The notes beneath the pieces were generated by a model that was not told the DNA's origin, did not search any database, and saw only the letters and a list, made by a program, of their open reading frames with translations. DNA of 26,367 nucleotides from Priapulus caudatus (Eukaryota; Priapulida; Priapulimorpha; Priapulimorphida; Priapulidae): NCBI RefSeq assembly GCF_000485595.1, contig NW_014577175.1:330522-356888 (forward strand), written 5' to 3'. The translations under genes were made by a program, and so were the position numbers. Below, piece after piece: positions 18,101 through 26,367 of this stretch. Numbering within the stretch: the stretch's first letter is position 1; each line of letters begins with the position of its first letter.

Positions 18101-20634
18101 GACCGAAGATACAAACATAAGGAAGATGTAGCCAAGAGATGTACCCATATTTATCTCCCAAGGTAGACTGTAGGTGTTTTCTGGTGAAAGCGCAAATCTC
18201 ACCCATGAACTGCACTCCCAGTTGATCCACTACCTGCTCCCCAAGTTTTCCACCTAGACTCCTCCTATAGAGAGCACAAAAAACCAGCAGGTAGATCAGT
18301 GGAAGATGGTCGATAAATAACAGAATAACTCATTAACCGAGCAGTTCGTGTTAGGTTTCACCAAATGATACTTGCTCAAAATTATATTGCGTCTGTTGTT
18401 TCTAATAACTACCCATCATTGTCAGTGATCCTGCATATATATAAATTTTCTATTAACGTGAGCATATCTCATATTTGAATCTCACAGTTTGTGCACAGGC
18501 AGATCCTTGAAAAGTCCTCCCACAGATCTATGTGGCAGAATAGTCTGTTTGTTTGGCTTGTTGACACCGCACGCTAGCTTCGCAAGCACCTGACCACAAA
18601 AAAAGAAACCATAGGCAAATGGTAGGACATTTCGAAATCGATGCTAAACGCTTAATGTGTTCAATTACAAATATTAGTCAAGTGATAATAAATAAATACT
18701 CAATATAAATTATATTGATATATAAATTCGCGAATGATAAGAGATACTCGATTATTTACATTATAAATGCTTACTCATCTGATAAATGCTGGGCAAAATA
18801 CGGCTACCTTATTGTGAGCGATTCCTGCTGAACATCTGAATCCGGTATCCTTCCAGACAGCTTCTCTTATCTCTTCCACTATCGCAGCTGCTGCGGCCAG
18901 CATCTGATCATGGCTTCCATCAGCCTCGTCGTTGTCATAGATACAGGCCAACCATGACGACACGCCCAGTTTTCGCTGCTCTATAAAGAGAGGTCAAACA
19001 CGCTGCGTCATACCATGAAATATTCGTCCACTATTTGCATTCTATGACGACAGAAAATAATTCTAGTGAGTGAGTCAGTTCCTTCTAAATATGTCCATTT
19101 ATCTATTTTATTTTTATATATTGTACCTAGTCTTTATAAAGAAGAAGACAAATGTTGACCCCCCTATGATTACCTATTTCTAACTTAATTCCTAGCAAAC
19201 ATAGGCGTATTCCTAAACAATTCCTTAAATATTTACACACACGCTTTAACACTAGCATTTTACCAAAAACTTTTTAAAAGCTAACCATCTGTCGTGGCTT
19301 TTGGCTTAGCATGATTCTCAGTTGCAGGCTCTGCTACTCCTTCTTCACAAGTTTCCCCCTTGTGGGTTACTTCATGATTATTCAGTTCTTCAAATCCAAT
19401 AACGTGTGTATTGCTTAGCATGTCTTGTTTAATCCTGTCCGTCCCAGCCTAGCAGAAAAATCAAGACGGTATTAGACATACAAGCAAATCACCGACACTG
19501 GCTAACATCATCATAGTCTCAGTATGTTTACTTCAGAACATACTTTCGAATTACAATTGTGCGATACATGCTATGCATTACTATTGTGGGATACTTGCTT
19601 ACTTTAATTTCATTAACTACTTGCCTCGAGTTATAATTGTGGGATACTTGCTTAAATTAATTTCATTGACTACTTGCTTCGAATTATTGTCGTGTGAAAC
19701 TTGCTTCGAATCACTATTGTGGGATACTTGCTTCGAATTACTCTCTCGAGCTAACTGCTTCAAATCGTCGTTGTGGGATACTTGCCTGCGTCCTCTCATG
19801 AACAGTTTCAGTGAGGTCTATGTAGGCTTCGTCTATGCTTGCGCGTTCTACACAATTGCTGAAGCGACACAGCACTTTGATCACTTCTGCTCCGGCTTCC
19901 CTGTACCTGCACCGAAACTGAACATGAGGGAGATCAAGTCCCCGTGGTTCTCATGAAGTTTGTTCGCCAGCAAACCCGATTTCCTGATGTTGTTACTTAC
20001 AATGACGAACGTCGCTCACCTTGCTCGGGTGAAGGTTTTTTATTTAACCGGTTTTATGTTAGAATTCAAGCTATCACTCGCTTATCGAAATTGTATGCGG
20101 CGCACAATAACTGCAGTGCAGAGATCACTTAACGCTCCACACATTACAGCGAGTGTTGATCAAACCACCTGTCCTTACCGAGTGAGATCAGCCTTGCCGC
20201 GTAGTTCAGGCACATGGATCAGGTTGATGTCGGGACATTTTTCCTTTGCTTCATCCCCACGAATCCTTCTGTTCACTCCATGCGCTCTCGCTTCATAGCT
20301 AACCGCTATGATCCTGTAAAACAGACGTGTTTACACCAAACATTGAATTAGCTACAGGCATGCATGTACGTCATATGCATAATTCGTGCACAGATAGTTT
20401 TAAGAACTCACTAAAAGATATAGCAAGTAGCAGTTTAACTGTAAGCATAACAAATTTACAACAAGTGATGCCAAGTAGCGTGGCTGTTTATATAAAACCT
20501 CACCCGCCTCCTTTCCATGTGTTGTACTGCACAACGGCACATGGTTTCCCCTTTAGTTCCGGAAATATCCGCTGCTCCACTTGTACATAGAAGCAGTCCA
20601 TGTCCACCAAAACAATGACTCTGTTCTGTGTCAT
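15154..20634 (-). CDS. POLH: DNA polymerase eta (Y-family translesion polymerase), complete, 10 coding exons
   Basis: Exons in transcript order: 20634-20504, 20313-20179, 19906-19786, 19448-19286, 18980-18808, 18589-18486, 18264-18145, 17963-17840, 17471-17215, 16681-15154. They total 2856 nt (951 residues), and every splice phase is consistent. Function: replicates past UV dimers at stalled forks in the nucleus. Catalytic motifs: D11 in VDMDCFYVQVEQR and D114/E115 in RASIDEAY; then GFRCSAGIAHNKVLAKLACG (residues ~230-249), SLGGKLGEQ (helix-hairpin region), CRGIEQEPV, LPKSIGCGKNF, and the little finger (WVHQLCQELVERLTKD). The tail holds FF motifs at 516-517 (RDITTFF) and 715-716 (SFFKQKQL), a UBZ zinc finger (C865, C868, H880, H884 in CALCDRM...LPEHNDYHFALEL) and a PIP box at the end (TLRDFFK). 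It is longer than the human protein (713 residues), partly because of about 15 eight-residue DTSG repeats at ~535-654. All introns are GT-AG except intron 3, which is GC-AG. Confidence 0.97.
16048..16407 (-). repeat. In-frame 24-bp minisatellite inside POLH exon 10
   Basis: About 15 units of 24 bp encode D(T/A/M)SG(V/A/G)(V/I)A(V/A/M/T) repeats, residues ~535-654, between the little-finger domain and the central FF motif. The unit length keeps the frame. The region is likely disordered and variable in length between alleles. The opposite strand is also open, giving long shadow frames. Confidence 0.95.
16682..17214 (-). other. POLH intron 9
   Basis: The donor TG|GTGAGT at 17214 and acceptor CTCTCTCCGTAG at 16682 rejoin a Trp codon at the conserved W-S-P-x-x site of the little finger. 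The intron holds an open stretch (about 16905-17198, minus) with a hydrophobic part; it is not needed for the protein and is treated as non-coding. Confidence 0.85.
19449..19785 (-). other. POLH intron 3, GC-AG type, with repeated donor-like motif
   Basis: The exon ends ACGCAG and the intron begins GCAAGTATCC, the strong form of a GC donor. The nearby GT (two bases further in) would put a stop into exon 4, so the frame requires the GC site. From 19575 to 19785 the motif GCAAGTATCCCACAA recurs as a degenerate array. Confidence 0.8.
19575..19785. repeat. Degenerate array of the POLH intron-3 donor sequence
   Basis: Read on the + strand, TTGTGGGATACTTGCTT and variants occur near 19583, 19636, 19689 (GTGTGAAACTTGCTT), 19716 and 19771, with shorter ACTTGCYTCGA relatives at about 19620 and 19670. 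Spacing is about 27-55 bp. The copy nearest exon 3 is the actual donor. Confidence 0.8.
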
Positions 20635-21045
20635 ATTCTGCGGTCACTCTCAGCACTTCGAAAGAAAACGGGTCAAAATCATTCAAGAACTCTTAATCGG
20701 GCATTATTCTAATATGCTTATAGGTTAGCAATATGTAGCATTAAAATCGCACATTGGCGAAAATAAATACACTAGAGCCACGTAGAATAAAGAGCATGCA
20801 GACCCTGTTAATTACCAGTGCGACGGGTGGCCCAAGCCAAGGAAATAAGAGCTGTCCACATTTGTCATTTACACATTTGCACATGTCGCACATTGCGAAA
20901 ATGAATTGTGGTCAGCGCTTATATCCATGAACCCTTAACTTGACCTTGTTAACTGACTAAGGCCTAGCAATAAACTATCATTCAATTATCCTACGTGTAA
21001 GTTCAGGAGGTAATTGTGCACTGCACACTGTTTAGTGCTATGGCC
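20635..21045. other. Region between POLH and the + strand gene, promoter-proximal part
   Basis: The POLH start at 20634 has A at -3. Upstream DNA up to 21045 has no exon or repeat I can name, and no TATA box at a fixed distance. The two genes are head-to-head, so it should hold at least the POLH promoter. Confidence 0.35.
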
Positions 21046-21480
21046 CACAGGCACTTGGACCGTTTCAATAATGAAATGATGGTTAATAAATACAACGTGT
21101 CAGTACTAGACCTACCAGTACCAGTACCAGTAATACTAATAGTCTTAATGTTTGATTTGACCTAATAACTTCACTTCAACACCGTCCAATACACCGCTGC
21201 AACACATAGCGCGCACGCCCTTGTGCATGCACAAATACACAGTGATATAGAGTGTGTATATCACTGTGTATCACTCTATATCACTGTGGATTTGTGCATG
21301 CACAAGGGCGTGCGCGCTATGTGTTGCAGCGGTGTATTGGACGGTGTTGAAGTGAAGTTATTAGGTCAAATCAAATATTAAGACTATTAGTATTACTGGT
21401 ACTGGTACTGGTAGGTCTAGTACTGACACGTTGTATTTATTAACCATCATTTCATTATTGAAACGGTCCAAGTGCCTGTG
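21046..21480. mobile_element. Foldback element (CACAGGCACTTGG family), complete copy
   Basis: 435 bp, ends CACAGGCACTTGGACCGTTT and AAACGGTCCAAGTGCCTGTG, exact inverted repeats. It is flanked by the 8-bp direct repeat CTATGGCC (21038-21045, 21481-21488). The two arms are near-perfect inverted copies over almost their whole length, meeting near a GTGTATATCACTGTGTATCA core, so the element is one hairpin. Internal arm sequence differs from the 8382 and 25597 copies apart from the ends. It lies between the head-to-head POLH and 21907 genes. Confidence 0.96.
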
Positions 21481-21906
21481 CTATGGCCAGTCCCAGGAAC
21501 ACAAACACTTTTGACACAGTGACAGTGGGCACTGGCAGTGCAGTGCCAGTGGCACCGAAACTGAGAGTGAGAATAAGATACTCAGATAGCCTTCTTGCGT
21601 GGTGTGAAAACAGATGAACGTAAAACCAGAAAACCGTATACTTAAATAATCACCGAAGATAGGTATAACCACACCAGCATAACGTTTAAATATATCAAGT
21701 TAGTAAAACCTCTACGCTGAGCTTACAAACTACTGTTGTGTATCATATCAGAACAATAGTGGCGCTACCTAGCATGCGTTACCTAGCATAGTTCGCATAC
21801 ATTTTGCTCACTAGGTGGCAGCACACAACGTAAACTACGCATATATTTAATAACGACGTGGTTCCCGTCTACGTGTGCACCTGTGACGAGCCGACACTAC
21901 AGCCCA

Positions 21907-23675
21907 ATGCAACGTACAGGTAGGTAATCTACGCCATAACAAGCAGAGGGGAGAGGACGAACTTCGTACAGCGCGGTTAAGATTGTTAATGATATTTGCA
22001 ACCTCGTTGTCTAATCCTATATATATGTAAGTATAACTGTTGTATATACTCGTATATTTACGTCAACTCTTACGTGTTTACACTTTACGGAACGTGTTCA
22101 ACCTTTTGACTTTTCGTTTGCCAATATTCAAATCAAATGGGATAGTTACCACAGCATGGAACTGACTTGGTAACTGTGCGGATGTCGCTCACGTGCACGC
22201 GGCTAGAGTCCAAAACAAGACGGACATTGTTGATCACTCGAAAACACAACCATTAGGCATTAGTTTTTAATTTTTCAACGTATCGCTACGGCTAGTTAAT
22301 ACTACACTATAATAGTCCAGAGTTCCAATGATATGTGCTTTCAGGTTCAAGCAATGAATTTGTATCGCATGCGAATGCCTCATAAACTACGTGCATGCAT
22401 ATAGATACAAATATGAAGGCACACAGTGATCGCTACAAATATGTAACACTGATTTGTAACATTATATGTAACACTGTCTCTGTAAGGTTACATTAGTAAG
22501 GCTGCATCTGTACATGTCTTGTACTCACAATTTTTATTCTGTTCATGTAGGCGCCAAGTATCTGGATGAAGTAAAACCCATAATTTGGTCATTGTGTGCA
22601 AGCTGCATTTTGATTGGTATCATTGTCAGTGCTGAATGCCAATGTGCGAAAGATGAGTGCAAATTTGAGCCGATGGGACATATTTCTGTGTACGTGTGAA
22701 GATAGCACAACATAACAACCGTAATTTGCGATTTGAGGATGGAACCTGCTAACTTGGGGATGCCAATAACAAGATAAACCATGCCAGTTCCGGTAAGTCC
22801 ATAGTACAGTTTATGTGAAATTGTGGTTGCTGAATCACATGACTGCATATGCTTATGTTGGGTATTAGTTCATTGTTATTGATAGCCTGATAGGACTATT
22901 GCTATTAAATATTAGACCAAGAGCTAATATTACCTAGGTACCTAACCTAATATCAGGAGTCTACCAATATTGATAGACTCCTGCTAATATGTATTATTTT
23001 ACAGTGTTTTCTTTACCTACAGCTGGCATCTTTTTATGTGATCGTGTCTAACGCTGGCATGTGTTTTGCTAGGTAACCACTAAATGCACCATAGAAACAT
23101 TGATTTATGTGTTAATTAAAATTAAATTATTCCAAAAAAGTTTTAGGCTCACACAGAAAACCGTGTTAAAACTGTTAGGTAGCTCTCTTTCTCATATTCT
23201 GGCACCTCTTGCAAGTTTTTTTTTATAGAAAAATGACTACAATGTCTGATATTACATTTCCAGAGGTGTGTTTAAATTCGTAGGGACAGGTGCTCTGTAT
23301 CCATTCTCTAAAGGGTACGTGATGTTGTCTGCGTTGTAGCTTGGTGATTCATACGCACAGAAGTTTCAAGGTTGAAATGTTTTGATTTGCAGCAGTTGTT
23401 TATGAGAAGGGGGTAGTCTACAATTTATATTTATGAATATTAATTTATTCAGAACTAATGTAGTTACGATGTGGTTGCATTAGATCATGCCCTTTGTAGC
23501 AAATTAAAGTTCAGCTCTTCACCGAGGCCATGCAGTCATTTCCACATAACCACACGTACACATGCTTTCTCCATCTTCCAGTGAAATGGTGGGCTGTATA
23601 CAGCACCTTAGCACTGCGTTCGATATTTGCGTTGTGCCCACTAACACGATTAACAAAAGACAAAATGTAGACTGA
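21907..23675 (+). CDS. Tentative five-exon gene for a small membrane protein (116 residues), unidentified
   Basis: Coding exons: 21907-21919 (ATG CAA CGT ACA G), 22551-22693, 23023-23072, 23264-23314, 23582-23675. All introns are GT-AG with good acceptors, and phases 1, 0, 2, 2 agree, which is unlikely by chance over five small exons. The product has a short cytosolic start, a hydrophobic segment (IIWSLCASCILIGIIVSA, ~15-32), a Cys-rich loop (ECQCAKDECKFEPMG), and a second hydrophobic stretch across exons 2-3 (HISVYLASFYVIVSNAGMCF). Then come GVFKFVGTGALYPFSKG and a tail ending NTINKRQNVD. No signal for a known family was recognised. Weak points: the start codon lacks a strong Kozak context, exon 1 codes for only four residues, and the last exon could be extended or replaced. 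No clear poly(A) signal was found. Confidence 0.45.
22951..22986. repeat. Hairpin with TATCAGGAGT ends in the 22694-23022 intron
   Basis: TATCAGGAGTCTA and TAGACTCCTGCTA pair with one mismatch across a 10-base loop. The outer motif is the same as in the 2591-2636 palindrome. Confidence 0.85.
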
Positions 23676-24025
23676 AGAATTAAGAGAAAATGAAAACATG
23701 ATGGTGTGTGGGGATTTGATGCAGGAGACCAGAAATTTGAAGGTACCAGCGACATTGAGAGTGTAGGCCTGTTGACTCTCGATACGCATACGTTTCAGCT
23801 AGAAGAAATACTCCCTGTATTTTGTGACTCTAAATCATTTGAAAATACACTGGAATTAACATGTCAGCGCATACATTATTTAGCCTTTGAGAAAATTCCC
23901 TCGCGATGAAATAGACCCTTTCGTCAGTCTCGGTCGCCTACGTAATCGTGCCTGATTTTATGCCAAAGTCGTTCGACTATGATAACCACAACGTGTGAGC
24001 AAGAGAACGTTAACTGCTTACTGTG
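23676..24025. other. Region after the small membrane-protein gene
   Basis: A + strand frame from 23706 to 23909 (GDQKFEGTSDIESVG ... FEKIPSR) is open but cannot be joined to the preceding exon in phase. No other content recognised. Confidence 0.3.
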
Positions 24026-24300
24026 GCTCATAGGGTCTATGTCCCCCAGGGTACTATCGGAGGGTACCCTGGGTACGGTTTGATATATCGGAACTTACCC
24101 TGCATGGTAACTATCTGATATGGTTTGGCGACGTTAGGTTTAGGGTAAGGGAGTAGGCGTAGGCGACTCCCTAGACTCGTTAGTGGAGTAGGCGAGGTAC
24201 GGTCCGGCATATTAGATAGTACCAGGGTACGTTCCGATATATCGAATCGTACCCAGGGTACCCTCCGATAGTACCCTGTGGGACATAGACCCTCTCAGCC
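24026..24300. mobile_element. AGGGTCTATGTCCC inverted-repeat MITE, copy 2
   Basis: 275 bp with ends GCTCATAGGGTCTATGTCCC and GGGACATAGACCCTCTCAGC. The interior is the reverse complement of copy 1 at 6879-7147. Direct repeats TTACTGTG (24018-24025) and ATACTGTG (24301-24308) agree at seven of eight bases. The core has TTAGGTTTAGGG. Confidence 0.9.
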
Positions 24301-24819
24301 ATACTGTGCTCTTACATTGTGCCTGTATTTTACTATTGTGTTTGTGTTTACCTGTCCGTGGTTACTGTGCTCTTACATTGTGCGTGAATTGGTACTCTTG
24401 TGTTTGTGTTTACGTGTTCATAGTTCACTTGCTTTTGACAAGAATACTGCTTACTTGCTAATGCTATGTACATACGATATATAATGAGATATAAATATAA
24501 TATATATCATCTCATACATATGCATGTTTACATATCGGGCGCGCGTTTATACATCGGACTTCATAATCCGCTGGACTTTCTCGCTTGGCCGGCCACTGCG
24601 GCACCACACCGGGAAAGATCCCGAAAACGCGAGCCGAAAAGTTCCTAGTGCTAACTTCTACGTTACGTGCTGGCGGTATCGTTGCTCTTGCCCGTGCAGC
24701 CTCTCTGTAGTAACTACCGTATAGCAACGGTTGACAGCAACGGTAAGAAACTGTTGTAACACTACTAACAGTATGTGGCGCAGTGAAGAGCTCACGGTTT
24801 AGAGAGACATGGGCTAACG
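24301..24819. other. Region between two MITEs; GC-richer block at 24536-24730
   Basis: 24310-24430 has an internal near-duplication (GTGCTCTTACATTGTG and TTGTGTTTGTGTTTAC, each twice). A GC-richer block at 24536-24730 with CCGTATAGCAACGG resembles a promoter, but no start or exon can be tied to it. Confidence 0.3.
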
Positions 24820-24955
24820 CTCCATTAGGAGTGTTCCCAACTTTGATATCATTAATGATTAATGATTGATAACCCTAACCCTATAACCTAACCTATAACA
24901 TAACCCTAGCCATTAATGACATTAAACTTTAAAGTTGGGAACACTCCTAATGGAG
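24820..24955. mobile_element. 136-bp MITE with CTCCATTAGGAGTGTTCCCA ends and telomere-like core
   Basis: The ends are perfect inverted repeats of 25 bp. The core (24870-24909) is a degenerate CCCTAA-type run: AACCCTAACCCTATAACCTA and more. No coding capacity and no clear target duplication. Confidence 0.85.
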
Positions 24956-24994
24956 TATCACCCGAGACCTAGCGGTATATTTGCCTGCTAGTGT

Positions 24995-25075
24995 CGTGTA
25001 CGGTGTGCGTGCGTGTGTGTGTGCGTGCGTGCATGTGTATGCGTGCGTGTGTGCGCGTGCGCGCGTGCGTGTCTA
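24995..25075. repeat. GT/GCGT-rich simple repeat
   Basis: Alternating GTGCGTGCGTGTGTGT and CGCGTGCG units. Low-complexity sequence that can adopt Z-DNA; not a gene. Confidence 0.9.
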
Positions 25076-25195
25076 TTTGCGTGCTAGTTGCGACGTCTCG
25101 CGCGCGTCTCCCATCTGTAGCTTATAAATCACCATTCAGTGACACCATTAGTGCGTAATAGCTCAAGCTCGAGGCGTATATAGTAGTAGTAGTAG

Positions 25196-25380
25196 CAGGG
25201 GAAAAAATAAAATGTATTTTTCGGGGGCTACTTTTCAAGCTCGCGTGCATGAAAATAGCACTCTAAAATTTGGTTTGCCTTGAACTCTATGCAAATTTAC
25301 AGCTCTTTTTGGCATTTCCAGAGCTCTTTTTGGCATTTCGGGGGCTAAATCGCCCCGAGCCCCCGTGTATTTTTTCACTG
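25196..25380. mobile_element. 185-bp hAT-like MITE with 8-bp target duplication
   Basis: Ends CAGGGGAAAAAATA and TATTTTTTCACTG are imperfect inverted repeats, followed inward by CGGGGGCT and AGCCCCCG. It is flanked by AGTAGTAG on both sides (25188-25195 and 25381-25388), although the site itself is an AGT repeat, which weakens the duplication call. It contains a tandem pair of AGCTCTTTTTGGCATTTC. Confidence 0.8.
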
Positions 25381-25424
25381 AGTAGTAGTAGCCAGCTCCT
25401 GTTACGATATATACGCACGCGTAG

Positions 25425-25535
25425 GCACACACAAAGTTGAAACACACACGCACGCGCGCACTTACACACGCGCACGCACACGCGCACACACCCACACGCA
25501 CGCACACATACGCACGCGCGCACGCACACACATTG
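25425..25535. repeat. AC/CGCA-rich simple repeat
   Basis: Runs of CACACGCACGCGCGCAC and relatives. The long open frames across it (Cys/Val/Arg-rich on the minus strand) are artefacts of the repeat. Confidence 0.95.
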
Positions 25536-25596
25536 CAGTCAAACTGTGAAATGTTCACGCCGTACCAGCGTGACGTGGGCGTGAACGTGTTCTCTT

Positions 25597-25817
25597 CACA
25601 GGCACTTGGATCGTTTCAATAGTAAAATAATGGTAAATAAACACGAAATTTATTTACTACCAAAGTCTTAAAAAATGTTTCTCTACTCCCAATTAAATTA
25701 TCGGCAATAATAGGCGAAAGAGAGTAGAGAAACATTAAGACTTTGGTAGTAAATACATTTCGCGTTTATTTACCATCTAGGTCCTATTTTTTTATTGAGA
25801 CGTTCCAAGTGCCTGTG
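25597..25817. mobile_element. Foldback element (CACAGGCACTTGG family), short complete copy
   Basis: 221 bp, ends CACAGGCACTTGGATCGTTT and GAGACGTTCCAAGTGCCTGTG (imperfect inverted). It is flanked by the exact 8-bp direct repeat GTTCTCTT (25589-25596, 25818-25825). The arms share GGTAAATAAACACGAAAT and ATGTTTCTCTACTC with the 8382 and 11584 copies, with a short AATTAAATT loop. Confidence 0.97.
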
Positions 25818-26261
25818 GTTCTCTTGTCCGGGATGTCTAGAGGCTTGTCATACGAAGTACTACGCACAAATATGTTGTTATAATTGATTTTGGGGAGCCG
25901 TATCCCACAGAGCGACGGACTGTGTTGTTCGCGTGACGTCGACGTATGTGCATACATGTGTGTATAATGTATTGTAGGCGAGCAAGAATGACGGGTAAAC
26001 ATGCGAGTATTGCGCGTCGAGAGTGGAGCGTGTCGAACGACGTGGGACACGCGACCATGACGGAGACTATACGAATTCACAGTTCTAGTGTTACGTACCG
26101 GAGTTCGTTGAACACACGCAAACACGCACACACGTAAGCACGCACGCACACGCACGCACGCACGCACACACTGCTGCTGCATATATAAAGCGAGTCCATT
26201 ACTGCAGAACTCGGTCGTATTTTCTAGTTCCGGGGATTGGGGTGGGCGGGCTGGGGGCGAG
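25818..26261. other. Region without recognised genes, with a CGCA repeat at 26105-26172
   Basis: Mostly unique sequence, then ACACGCACACACG / GCACGCACGCACGC repeats. The open frame on the minus strand across 25784-26182 is largely composed of the repeat and has no family signal. Confidence 0.4.
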
Positions 26262-26367
26262 AATAATATCTTACGGGGAATAATATCTTACAGGGGCTAA
26301 TATCTTACAGGGGCTAATATCTTACGGGGAATAATATCTTACGGGGAATAATAGGGAGAATAATACG
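26262..26367. repeat. 17-bp tandem repeat at right edge
   Basis: Units GGGGAATAATATCTTAC and GGGGCTAATATCTTACA repeat about five times and degrade at the window edge; the array probably continues to the right. Confidence 0.95.

Noticed and set aside
19617-19799. Minus-strand open frame with KQVSHN repeats
   Set aside because: It is a different frame from POLH exon 3 and only translates the intron-3 donor array.
23706-23909. Plus-strand open frame of 67 codons after the small membrane-protein gene
   Set aside because: No donor in exon 5 joins it in phase and no family signal is seen; it might still be an independent exon.
25235-25622. Cys/Val/Arg-rich and His/Ala/Thr-rich frames
   Set aside because: Translation of AC/CGCA simple repeats and part of a MITE.
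26262-26367. Right-edge array considered as a CRISPR-like array
   Set aside because: 17-bp units are contiguous with no spacers.

Overview
This is nuclear DNA of an invertebrate animal. The genes are split by short to medium GT-AG introns, there is no prokaryotic gene packing, and there are many small non-autonomous DNA transposons. The exons match animal-conserved proteins: DNA polymerase eta, an MSP-domain ER protein and a Tigger/pogo transposase. The species cannot be fixed from the sequence; a sponge, cnidarian or other marine invertebrate would fit. A run of ten N at 11149-11158 shows a draft assembly.

Layout. 1-290 is a 34-bp tandem repeat. 1516-2756 (+) holds the last four coding exons of a MOSPD1/3-like gene whose first exons lie left of the window. 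4833-6807 (-) is a four-exon coiled-coil gene, convergent with MOSPD1/3. 6879-8880 is repeat-rich and includes a ~420-bp near-perfect hairpin. 8924-10645 (-) is an intact 573-codon Tigger/pogo transposase. 10800-14880 has no recognised gene: a duplication split by the assembly gap, several transposons and LTR-like tandem duplications. 15154-20634 (-) is a complete ten-exon POLH gene, reassembled here with every splice phase matching (951 codons). 21907-23675 (+), head-to-head with POLH, is a tentative five-exon gene for a 116-residue membrane protein. 23676-26367 is transposons and simple repeats.

How it works together. The genes do not form a pathway or operon. POLH does translesion synthesis in the nucleus, MOSPD1/3 is a tail-anchored ER contact-site protein, and the coiled-coil protein is unassigned. 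The main theme is repeat activity around and inside genes. At least six small inverted-repeat elements carry recognisable 8-bp target duplications. A 24-bp minisatellite expands the POLH tail in frame, a 30-bp minisatellite begins right after its stop, and a degenerate array in POLH intron 3 repeats that intron's non-canonical GC splice donor.

I saw no CRISPR array, rRNA, tRNA or defence system. The most novel items are the foldback transposon family, the splice-donor array and the uncharacterised membrane-protein gene.
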